7,421 bases of DNA, from contig DJGG01000169.1 of assembly GCA_002432195.1 (NCBI GenBank), forward strand, positions 8,757 to 16,177. The letters run 5' to 3'. Positions 1 to 6,538 of this stretch are shown here, piece after piece. The position numbers and the translations under genes are program-made. This DNA is from Desulfobacteraceae bacterium UBA5852 (lineage in GTDB: Bacteria > Desulfobacterota > Desulfobacteria > Desulfobacterales > UBA5852). Under the pieces are notes generated by a model that saw only the letters and a program-made list of their open reading frames with translations, was not told where the DNA came from and ran no database searches. The stretch's first letter is position 1, and each line of letters starts with the position of its first letter.

Positions 1-669
1 GGACCGGCCGCCGGGGACCCCGATCAGCGCCCCCTCCACGCGGTCACCCGCAGCGTGCTGGCGAAAGCCGGTTACGCGACGATCCTCCCGCCCCGCCTGG
101 AAGGCCTCTGCTGCGGCCTGCCCTTCGAGAGCAAGGGCCTGTCCGCCGCGGCCGACGCCAAGGCCCGGGAGCTGGAAGCCGCCCTGCTCACGGCCAGCCG
201 CGGCGGCGAGCTGCCGGTGCTCTGCGACACCAGCCCCTGCCTCCTGCGCATGCGCCAGAGCCTGTCGCCCTGGCTGCGGCTCTACGAGCCCGTGGAGTTC
301 GTCCACGACTTCCTCCTGGAGCGCCTGGCCCTCGCGCCCATCCCTGCGGCCGTGGCCCTGCACGTCACCTGCAGCGCCCTGAAGCTGGGCCTGGACGCCA
401 AGTTCTTGGCCCTGGCCCGGGCCTGCGCCCGGGAGGTGGTGGTGCCCGACCAGGTGGGCTGCTGCGCCTTTGCCGGGGACCGGGGCTTCAGCGTGCCGGA
501 GCTCAACGCCTCGGCCCTGGCGGAGCTCGCCCCGGCCGTGGCCGGCAGGTGCCGGGAGGGTTTTTCCAACAGCCGCACCTGCGAGATCGGCCTTTCCCTC
601 CACAGCGGCATCCATTACCGCTCCATCCTCTACCTGGTGGACCGCTGCAGCCGGGCAGCCGCGGGGTGA
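1..669 (+). CDS. D-lactate dehydrogenase-type FAD/Fe-S oxidoreductase, C-terminal part (5' end cut off)
   Basis: The reading frame is open from the first base, so the gene starts upstream; 222 residues of its C-terminus are visible. The visible part looks like the Cys-rich (CCG-type) iron-sulfur domain found at the end of membrane-associated D-lactate dehydrogenases and related FAD-linked oxidases, which pass electrons from a 2-hydroxy acid to the respiratory chain. Motifs in order, numbered from the window start: LCCGLPFESKG (C37, C38), CDTSPC (C75, C80), HVTCSALKLG (H121, C124), GCCAFAGDRGF (C154, C155), PELNASAL, and SNSRTCEIGLS (C194). The second CCG motif reads CCA here. The FAD-binding half lies outside the window, so the substrate cannot be confirmed; glycolate or another 2-hydroxy acid is possible. 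A GTG at 55 is internal and is not the start. No functional link to the phosphate operon is apparent. Confidence 0.85.
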   Translation, partial: GPAAGDPDQRPLHAVTRSVLAKAGYATILPPRLEGLCCGLPFESKGLSAAADAKARELEAALLTASRGGELPVLCDTSPCLLRMRQSLSPWLRLYEPVEFVHDFLLERLALAPIPAAVALHVTCSALKLGLDAKFLALARACAREVVVPDQVGCCAFAGDRGFSVPELNASALAELAPAVAGRCREGFSNSRTCEIGLSLHSGIHYRSILYLVDRCSRAAAG

Positions 670-682
670 GCTCCCAAGCCAC

Positions 683-706
683 CTGGAAGGCCGCAGCGCC
701 TTCCGG
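683..706 (+). terminator. Candidate hairpin terminator after the oxidoreductase gene
   Basis: A 7-bp perfect stem, GGAAGGC (685-691) with GCCTTCC (698-704), closes a 6-base loop. It can be extended outward by a T-G and a C-G pair. It begins 14 bases after the TGA stop, where a transcription terminator would be expected. No T-run follows it, so it does not fit the classical Rho-independent form; it may act as a weak terminator or as a 3'-end stabiliser. Confidence 0.4.
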
Positions 707-828
707 CCTCCCCGCCGCGCCTAATTCAATCCTAACAATCGAATGCCAGCATCGGCCTCCCGGATCCGGCACGGGTATTGCCGCACCGGCCGGCGCGCTC
801 CGCGCGACAGGATCGGGCACACGGTTTT

Positions 829-857
829 CTAGCCGCATGCTAACGCCAACGTAACAC
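829..857 (+). promoter_or_regulatory. Putative Pho box (PhoB operator) upstream of pstS
   Basis: Three similar 7-base units start exactly 11 bases apart: CTAGCCG at 829, CTAACGC at 840 and GTAACAC at 851. An 11-bp repeat period (7-base half-site plus 4-base spacer) is the known architecture of PhoB operators, whose E. coli half-site is CTGTCAT. The match to that consensus is only partial (T and C conserved, TAAC in place of GTCA), so the call rests on spacing, on position before a phosphate-starvation gene, and on the -10-like sequence that follows at promoter distance. If correct, PhoB would activate the whole pst operon under phosphate limitation. Confidence 0.45.
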
Positions 858-865
858 GTCCTGCG

Positions 866-871
866 CATAGT
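866..871 (+). promoter_or_regulatory. Putative -10 element of the pst promoter
   Basis: CATAGT matches TATAAT at four of six positions and lies 8 bases after the last Pho-box-like unit. That is the arrangement of PhoB-activated promoters, in which the operator replaces the -35 element. It would place transcription start near 878 and give a leader of roughly 60 bases. A competing AT-rich hexamer, GATAAG at about 894, has no suitable partner upstream. Confidence 0.35.
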
Positions 872-930
872 CCTGCCCATCTCATCCACATGGGATAAGG
901 GTCGGCACGACAACCACGAACCGAATTGAT

Positions 931-936
931 GGAGGA
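931..936 (+). promoter_or_regulatory. Ribosome binding site that fixes the pstS start
   Basis: GGAGGA is a near-perfect Shine-Dalgarno sequence, 4 bases (positions 937-940, ACAC) before the ATG at 941 when counted from its last A. In-frame TTG (926) and ATG (929) codons lie upstream of or next to it and cannot use it. This decides in favour of 941 as the start. Confidence 0.85.
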
Positions 937-940
937 ACAC

Positions 941-1930
941 ATGCGCAACCGTCGTTACCCAATGCTTTCCCTTGCACTGATCCTGATCCTGGCAGGCCTG
1001 CTGTCCGCCGGCCCGGCCCCGGCGGTCGAACTGGACGCCAGGCTCCCGGTGTACAAACAGGTGAGCGGTGTATCCGGCAACCTCAAGTCCATCGGCTCCG
1101 ACACCCTCAACAACCTCATGGCCCTCTGGTCCGAGGGCTTCCGCGCCCTCTACCCCACGGTCAAGCTGGAAATCGAAGGCAAGGGTTCCACCACCGCGCC
1201 GCCGGCGCTCATCGAGGGCACGGCCCAGTTCGGCCCCATGTCACGGGCCATGAAGCCCAAGGAAGAGGATGCCTTCGAGCGGAAATACGGCTACAAGCCG
1301 GCCAGCGTGCGGGTGGCCGTGGACGCCCTGGCGGTCTTCGTCCACAAGGACAACCCCATCGAGGGCTTGACCATGCAGCAGGTGGACGCCATCTTCTCCA
1401 AGACCCGGGCTGGCGGCTTCGCCAAGGACATCGTCACCTGGGGGGACCTGGGCCTCACCGGCGATTGGGCGGACAAGCCCATCTCGCTGTACGGCCGCAA
1501 TTCGGCCTCCGGCACCTACGGATACTTCAAGGAAGTGGCCCTGTTCAAGGGGGACTACAAGGACTCGGTGAAGGAACAGCCGGGATCCTCGGCGGTGGTC
1601 CAGGGGGTCGCCACGGACAAGTACGCCATCGGCTACTCCGGCGTGGGCTACAAGACCGCCGACGTGCGCACCGTGCCCCTGGCCATGGCCGAGGGCCAGG
1701 AAGCCTTCGATGCCAACGCCGAGAACGCCTACAGCGGCGACTACCCCCTGGCGCGCTTCCTGTATGTCTACGTGAACAAGAACCCCAACCAGCCCATGGA
1801 CCCCCTGCGCCAGGAGTTCTTCAAGTTCGTGCTCTCCAAAAAGGGGCAGGAAGTGGTGATCAAGGACGGGTTCTACCCGGTCTCCGCGGCCCTGGCCATG
1901 GAGGACCTGACGCTCCTGGGCGTGAAGTAA
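941..1930 (+). CDS. pstS: Phosphate ABC transporter, periplasmic phosphate-binding protein PstS
   Basis: PstS binds inorganic phosphate in the periplasm and hands it to the PstC-PstA channel. The product is 329 residues. Residues 1-28 form a Sec signal peptide: MRNRR, a hydrophobic stretch at about 8-23, and a likely cut after APA28. The mature chain has the phosphate-binding loops typical of PstS: GSDT (52-55), GKGST (80-84), GPMSR (98-102), and the R-x-S-x-SGT loop RNSASGTYGYF (186-196), whose Arg, Ser and Thr are expected to contact the anion. VDALAVFVHKDNPI (127-140) and YSGVGYKT (232-239) are also family hallmarks. There is no lipobox cysteine, so it is a soluble periplasmic protein. As far as I recall the family, the pattern is close to Pseudomonas PstS. 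A strong ribosome site and a downstream hairpin fit with it being the most abundant product of the operon. Confidence 0.97.
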   Translation: MRNRRYPMLSLALILILAGLLSAGPAPAVELDARLPVYKQVSGVSGNLKSIGSDTLNNLMALWSEGFRALYPTVKLEIEGKGSTTAPPALIEGTAQFGPMSRAMKPKEEDAFERKYGYKPASVRVAVDALAVFVHKDNPIEGLTMQQVDAIFSKTRAGGFAKDIVTWGDLGLTGDWADKPISLYGRNSASGTYGYFKEVALFKGDYKDSVKEQPGSSAVVQGVATDKYAIGYSGVGYKTADVRTVPLAMAEGQEAFDANAENAYSGDYPLARFLYVYVNKNPNQPMDPLRQEFFKFVLSKKGQEVVIKDGFYPVSAALAMEDLTLLGVK

Positions 1931-2019
1931 GCACGCCTCCCCCGCTCCCCGCCGCCGACGGCCGTGGGCTCCGGCAGCCGCCGGCCGCAGGCGAGGGGGT
2001 GGCAACGACAGATTCCCAA

Positions 2020-2056
2020 GGGCGGACCTGCGCAAGCACTGCCGGCAGGTCCGCCC
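2020..2056 (+). promoter_or_regulatory. Intercistronic hairpin between pstS and pstC
   Basis: GGGCGGACCTGC (2020-2031) and GCAGGTCCGCCC (2045-2056) form a perfect 12-bp inverted repeat around a 13-base loop. Within the loop, GCA (2032-2034) can pair with TGC (2040-2042), leaving a two-base bulge. No T-run follows, so a full terminator is unlikely. In transporter operons such a hairpin after the binding-protein gene commonly protects the upstream message or causes partial termination, giving more binding protein than permease; that role is inferred here. The rest of the 166-base spacer (1931-2096) shows no gene. It can form a weaker outer pairing, GCCTCCCCC (1935-1943) with GGGGGTGGC (1995-2003), with one mismatch. 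Confidence 0.75.
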
Positions 2057-2096
2057 GGCATTCTCGGACGACGAGCCGCATGCGAGCACGACACCC

Positions 2097-4763
2097 ATGA
2101 AGGACACCCCGTCCCCTGCCACCAGCCAGTTGCCGCCCGCCGACGCGCCGCCCGCCGCTGCCGCGGGAGGTCCGGCCGCCCGCCGACCGCGGGAAAAAAG
2201 GGCCCGGCGGACCGTGCTGCTGGCCGACCGCATCGCCGACCGCGTCATCACCGTGGGCGGCATCCTGGTGATCGTGGCCGTCCTGGGGATCCTGGTGTTC
2301 CTGGTGACGGAAACCCTTCCCTTGTTCCGCAGCGGGCAGATGACCGGCGAGCGGCGCTACACCCTTCCCGAACCCGCCGGCCAGACCCTGGGGCTGGGCC
2401 TGGACGAATACAAGACCCTGGCTTACGCCCTGAGCGCCGACGGACGGCTCCAGGTCTTCCACGCCCGCAGCGGGCGGCTGCTCACCAGCGGCCGCCTGGA
2501 CCTGGGGTCCGCGCCGGTCACCGCCCAGGCCCACACCATCGACCGCACCCAATGGGCCTTCGGGTTTGCCGACGGGACCGTGCGCTTTGCCGACGCGCGC
2601 TTCGAGACCACGATTCTGAGCCCCCAGGACCTGCCCACGGGCCTCACCCCCCTGGGCGACGGGGACGCCACCGACGGCCACGCCGTCTTCTCCGCCATTC
2701 CCGGTGACCAATACCGGCAAGTGACCTTCCGCATGGAACTGGAGGCGCCGGTGGCCGTGGGGGACGCCCAGCGGGCCATTGCCGCCATGGCCTACACCGC
2801 CTCGGGGCAGGCCGAGCGCAGCGTGCGGACCCTGGCCACCGTGGACGGAGACGATCGGGTGGCCTTGATCCAGACCGCGAGCCGGACCAACCTGATGACC
2901 GGCGAGCGCCGCACCACGGTCAACCGCATCCAACTGCCTCCCCTGCCCGCCCCCATCGAGGTCTTCGGCGTGCGCCTCACCGCCAAGGCGGACACCCTGC
3001 TGGTGGCCGATCGTTCGGGAGCGGTATTCCGCTACAACCTGACGGACCTCCAGCATCCCGTCCTGGCGGAAAGCGCCCGGGTCATGCCCCCCCGGGCGCG
3101 GCTCACGGCCTTCGACTTCCTGCTGGGGAGCCGCTCCCTGCTGGTGGCCGGCTCCAACGGCGCCCTGGCCCTCTATTTCCTGCTGGAGCGCAACGATTTC
3201 CGCACCGTGGACGGCCAGTCCCTGGTCCAGGCACGCACCTTCACCGCCGGGGGGACGGCGGTCCATTTCTTCGCCCCCAGCCTGCGGGACAAAAGCTTTG
3301 CCACCATCGACGGCACGGGACGCCTGGAGGTCCGCCACGGCACCAGCCGCAAGCAATTGGCCGATTTCCCCACCGGGCTTCCCCTGGAGGGCTTCCGTGA
3401 GCTGGTCCTGGCCCCCCGGGTGGACGGTGTCATGGCCCTCCAGGCCGACGGTCGGGTGGTGTTTTACGAGTTCGACGTGCCCCACCCGGAAACCACCTTC
3501 GCCACCCTGTTCCAGAAAGTCTGGTACGAAGGCTATGCCGAGCCCGGCTACACCTGGCAGTCTTCGGCGGCCACCGACGATTACGAGGCCAAGCTCTCCC
3601 TGGTGCCCCTGATCTTCGGCTCCTTCAAGGCAGCCTTCTACTCCATGCTCTTTGCCGTGCCCATCGCCATTCTGGGGGCGGTCTATACGTCGGAGTTCGT
3701 GCACCGCCGCCTCCGGGGGGTCATCAAGCCCACCATGGAGATGATGGCCTCCCTGCCGTCGGTGGTGCTGGGGTTTGTCGCCGCCCTGGTGCTGGCGCCG
3801 GTGGTGGAAACCTGGATCGCCGCCGTGCTCCTGGCCTTCGTGGGCCTGCCCCTGGCGCTCATGCTGGGCGCCTACCTCTGGCAACTGCTGCCCCTGCACC
3901 TGGCCAACCGCCTCAAGGGGATTCCCAAGTTCGCCCTGATGCTCCTCAGCGTGCTCCTGGCGGCCTGGGCAACCCGCGCCCTGGGGCCGTTTTTCGAGGA
4001 ACTCTTCTTCCATGGCGACTTCCGGGCCTGGCTCAACGGAGACGTGGGCGGGGCCGCCCCCTTCCTCTTTCTGCTGCTGCTGCCCCTCTGTGCCCTGGCG
4101 GTAAGCATCCTGCAGCAGCGCTTCCTCGCCGGGCTCCGGCAGAGGCCGGCCGGAGGGCTGGAGGCCCTGCCCAGGGCCCTGGGAGAGTTGGGCCTCTGGC
4201 TGCTGCGGGCCGCCCTGACCTTCCTCTTGGCCGCCGGGCTGGCCCATCTGCTGGCCGCCCTGGGCGCCGATGCCCGCGGCGGCCTGGTGGGCACCTATGT
4301 CCAGCGCAACACCCTGGTGGTGGGCTTCGCCATGGGCTTTGCCGTGATCCCCATCATCTACACCATCGCCGAGGACGCCCTGAACGCGGTGCCCGAGCAC
4401 CTGCGCGCCGCCAGCCTGGGCTGCGGCGCCACCCTTTGGCAGACGGCCCTCTACGTGGTCCTGCCCACCGCCGCCAGCGGGGTCTTCTCGGCCGTGATGA
4501 TCGGCATGGGACGGGCCGTGGGGGAAACCATGATCGTGGTCATGGCCGCGGGCAATACCCCCATCCTGGACTGGAACATTTTCAACGGCCTGCGGGCCTT
4601 GTCCGCCACCATCGCCGTGGAGCTGCCCGAGGCCGTCAAGGACGGCACCCTCTACCGGGTGCTCTTCTTGGCGGGCCTGGTGCTCTTCGCCATGACCTTC
4701 GTGATCAACACCGTGGCCGAAATCGTGCGCCAGCGCTTCCGCCGGCGCGCCACCCAACTGTGA
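2097..4763 (+). CDS. pstC: Phosphate ABC transporter permease PstC, long form with periplasmic propeller-like domain
   Basis: PstC is one of the two inner-membrane channel subunits of the phosphate importer. At 888 residues it is far longer than the enterobacterial form of about 320. Order of parts: a Pro/Ala-rich then Arg/Lys-rich cytoplasmic tail (1-45); a first membrane helix (about 50-71); a periplasmic region (about 80-470) built of repeated beta-strand units such as ALSADGRLQVF, FADGTVRFAD, DRSGAVFRYN, GSNGALALYF, GTGRLEVRH and QADGRVVFYEF, suggesting a WD40-like propeller; then the permease core from about 500. The core holds the EAA-type coupling loop (E759 to VVLP at 787-790) that contacts PstB, and the conserved GRAVGETMIVVMAAGNTP segment (805-822). 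Residues 651-730 look like an insertion with two extra hydrophobic helices. The ATG at 2097 has no clear Shine-Dalgarno, so the exact start is less certain. pstA follows after 14 bases. Confidence 0.94.
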   Translation: MKDTPSPATSQLPPADAPPAAAAGGPAARRPREKRARRTVLLADRIADRVITVGGILVIVAVLGILVFLVTETLPLFRSGQMTGERRYTLPEPAGQTLGLGLDEYKTLAYALSADGRLQVFHARSGRLLTSGRLDLGSAPVTAQAHTIDRTQWAFGFADGTVRFADARFETTILSPQDLPTGLTPLGDGDATDGHAVFSAIPGDQYRQVTFRMELEAPVAVGDAQRAIAAMAYTASGQAERSVRTLATVDGDDRVALIQTASRTNLMTGERRTTVNRIQLPPLPAPIEVFGVRLTAKADTLLVADRSGAVFRYNLTDLQHPVLAESARVMPPRARLTAFDFLLGSRSLLVAGSNGALALYFLLERNDFRTVDGQSLVQARTFTAGGTAVHFFAPSLRDKSFATIDGTGRLEVRHGTSRKQLADFPTGLPLEGFRELVLAPRVDGVMALQADGRVVFYEFDVPHPETTFATLFQKVWYEGYAEPGYTWQSSAATDDYEAKLSLVPLIFGSFKAAFYSMLFAVPIAILGAVYTSEFVHRRLRGVIKPTMEMMASLPSVVLGFVAALVLAPVVETWIAAVLLAFVGLPLALMLGAYLWQLLPLHLANRLKGIPKFALMLLSVLLAAWATRALGPFFEELFFHGDFRAWLNGDVGGAAPFLFLLLLPLCALAVSILQQRFLAGLRQRPAGGLEALPRALGELGLWLLRAALTFLLAAGLAHLLAALGADARGGLVGTYVQRNTLVVGFAMGFAVIPIIYTIAEDALNAVPEHLRAASLGCGATLWQTALYVVLPTAASGVFSAVMIGMGRAVGETMIVVMAAGNTPILDWNIFNGLRALSATIAVELPEAVKDGTLYRVLFLAGLVLFAMTFVINTVAEIVRQRFRRRATQL

Positions 4764-4777
4764 CGAGCCGGGACCGC

Positions 4778-6529
4778 ATGCCGACGCCCCCATCCGCCAC
4801 CGCCGCCGCACGTCCGGAAAAATCCCCGGGACGGGCCCAAATGACCGGCGGCCGCCGCGCCGTGAACCTCGAGGCCCGCGGTGAGCCTTTCCTCTGGGGC
4901 ATGGGCGGGGCCTTGTCCCTGGGCGTCCTGATGATCCTGGGCTTCGTGCTGCTCATCGTCTGGAACGGCCTGATCACCTTCTACCCCAAGCCCCTCCGCG
5001 TGGTGCACCTCAAGGACGGCACCCGCCTGGCCGGCGAGCCCACCCGCGCAGAGACCTACAAACCCCCCGCCCAGCGGCTTGAATCCCTGTCCCCCGAGGA
5101 ACGGGACCGGATGCGGGAACGCGGGGGGCTCGCCCACCGGACCCTCTACCGCATCGGCAACTACGATTTCTACAACGAGGATTTCCGCTGGGTCTCCGAC
5201 TACCAAGTGGAGCGCTGGGAAGCACCCCGGGAGATGGTGTTCGTGGAGCGCGTGGAGTGGGGCCCCTTCGTGGGCGTGGTGCAGGCCCTTACCCTGGGGG
5301 ATACCACCCTCACCGGGGAGGCCGCCCTCGGGGAGCGCCTCCATGCGGCCCAAGCCCAGGCCGCGAGGCGGCGCGCCCGCATCCGGCGCATCGAGCGCGG
5401 CGAGATCGGGGCCATCAACCACCGCATGGAAAAGTCCCGCCTGACCTTGCGGGGGGTGGCTCTTAAGGCCGGCGAGGACAGCGCCGCTTACCGCCAGGCG
5501 CTCGCGCGCGGGGAAGCCCAGGCCGCCGAGCTGGACGCGGCCTACGCGCGCCTGGCCGCCGAGGCGGCGGCCCTGAAATCCGAGGATGCGCGCTACACCA
5601 TCACCCTGGCCGACATCAACGGCCGGGAGAAAGTCCAGGCCCTCTCGGAGATCGTGCGCATCTACCCGGCCAACGCCTTGAACCTCTTCCAGCGGATGGG
5701 GGTGTACGCCTCGCGCTGGTGGGAGTTCCTCAGCGCCGAGCCCCGGGAGGCCAACACCGAGGGGGGGGTCCTGCCGGCCATCTTCGGCACCTTTGTCATG
5801 ACCCTGCTCATGGCCCTGGCGGTGGCCCCCTTCGGCGTGATGGCCGCCCTCTACCTCCGGGAGTACGCCCGGCAGGGCCGCCTGGTGTCCGCTGTGCGCA
5901 TCTGCGTCAACAACCTGGCGGGGGTGCCCTCCATCGTCTACGGTGTCTTCGGCCTGGGCTTCTTCGCCTACATCGTGGGGGCCGGCATCGACCGGATCTT
6001 CTACCCCGAACGGCTGCCCAACCCCACTTTCGGCACCGGAGGCCTCCTGTGGGCCTCCCTGACCCTGGCCCTGCTCACCGTACCGGTGGTGATCGTGGCC
6101 ACGGAGGAAGCGCTGGCGGCCGTACCCCAGTCCCTGCGCGAAGGGTCGCTGGCCTGTGGCGCCTCCAAGTGGCAGACCATCAAGTACATCGTGCTTCCCA
6201 AGGCCCTGCCCGGCATCATGACCGGCCTGATCCTGGCCATGGCCCGGGGGGCGGGGGAAGTGGCCCCCCTGATGCTCGTGGGGGTGGTGAAGCTCGCCCC
6301 GGAGTTGCCCATCGACGCGTACTTCCCCTTCCTGCACCTGGAGCGCAGCTTCATGCACCTGGGCTTCCACATCTTCGACGTGGGCTTCCAGTCCCGCAAT
6401 TCGGAAGCCGGCAAGCCCATGGTCTTCGTCACCACCCTGCTCTTGATCACTCTCGTGGTGCTGCTCAACGCCACGGCCATCTTCATCCGCAACCGCCTCA
6501 AGCGGAAGTACTACGTGGGCCACTTCTAG
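4778..6529 (+). CDS. pstA: Phosphate ABC transporter permease PstA, long form with coiled-coil periplasmic domain
   Basis: PstA is the second channel subunit and pairs with PstC in the inner membrane. From the ATG at 4778 it has 583 residues, about twice the enterobacterial length. Parts: a polar tail (1-36), a membrane helix (about 40-66), a periplasmic region (about 67-325), and the permease core (about 330-583). The periplasmic region includes an Ala/Arg/Glu-rich helical stretch likely to form a coiled coil (about 181-268) and the segment GEIGAINHRMEKSRL. The core begins at REANTEGGVLPAIFGT (323-338), carries NNLAGVPSIVYGVFGLGFF (378-396) and the EAA loop EEALAAVPQSLREGSLACGA (443-462) ending in IVLP (471-474), then GAGEVAPLMLVGVVKLAP (491-508). 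The same layout occurs in Pseudomonas PstA. A second in-frame ATG at 4841 would give 562 residues; neither start has a strong ribosome site. The frame stays open upstream within pstC, but that part is not PstA-like. Confidence 0.94.
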   Translation: MPTPPSATAAARPEKSPGRAQMTGGRRAVNLEARGEPFLWGMGGALSLGVLMILGFVLLIVWNGLITFYPKPLRVVHLKDGTRLAGEPTRAETYKPPAQRLESLSPEERDRMRERGGLAHRTLYRIGNYDFYNEDFRWVSDYQVERWEAPREMVFVERVEWGPFVGVVQALTLGDTTLTGEAALGERLHAAQAQAARRRARIRRIERGEIGAINHRMEKSRLTLRGVALKAGEDSAAYRQALARGEAQAAELDAAYARLAAEAAALKSEDARYTITLADINGREKVQALSEIVRIYPANALNLFQRMGVYASRWWEFLSAEPREANTEGGVLPAIFGTFVMTLLMALAVAPFGVMAALYLREYARQGRLVSAVRICVNNLAGVPSIVYGVFGLGFFAYIVGAGIDRIFYPERLPNPTFGTGGLLWASLTLALLTVPVVIVATEEALAAVPQSLREGSLACGASKWQTIKYIVLPKALPGIMTGLILAMARGAGEVAPLMLVGVVKLAPELPIDAYFPFLHLERSFMHLGFHIFDVGFQSRNSEAGKPMVFVTTLLLITLVVLLNATAIFIRNRLKRKYYVGHF

Positions 6530-6532
6530 GAG
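6527..6532 (+). promoter_or_regulatory. Ribosome binding site of pstB overlapping the pstA stop
   Basis: TAGGAG contains the TAG stop codon of pstA and a Shine-Dalgarno core (AGGAG, 6528-6532), 6 bases before the pstB ATG at 6539. A ribosome finishing pstA would be positioned to start pstB, which suggests translational coupling between channel and ATPase subunits. Confidence 0.75.
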
Positions 6533-6538
6533 CCGCGC

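Noticed and set aside
760..769. Palindrome CCGGATCCGG
   Set aside because: A single short GC-rich palindrome with no partner sites; chance is likely.
793..805. GCGCG-CTC-CGCGC inverted repeat
   Set aside because: Five GC pairs with a three-base loop, upstream of the presumed transcript start; common by chance at this base composition.
926..940. Upstream TTG/ATG starts for pstS
   Set aside because: They lie at or before the GGAGGA ribosome site, and the residues added would precede a normal signal peptide beginning at 941.
4436..4777. N-terminal extension of pstA inside pstC
   Set aside because: The frame is open but the translation is Arg/Gly-rich and unlike PstA; overlap of over 300 bases with conserved pstC sequence is implausible.
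1860..4811. 983-residue open frame on the minus strand opposite pstC
   Set aside because: It is antisense to a clearly real permease gene, its translation is Gly/His/Gln-rich with no recognisable domain, and long antisense frames are expected from GC-biased third codon positions.
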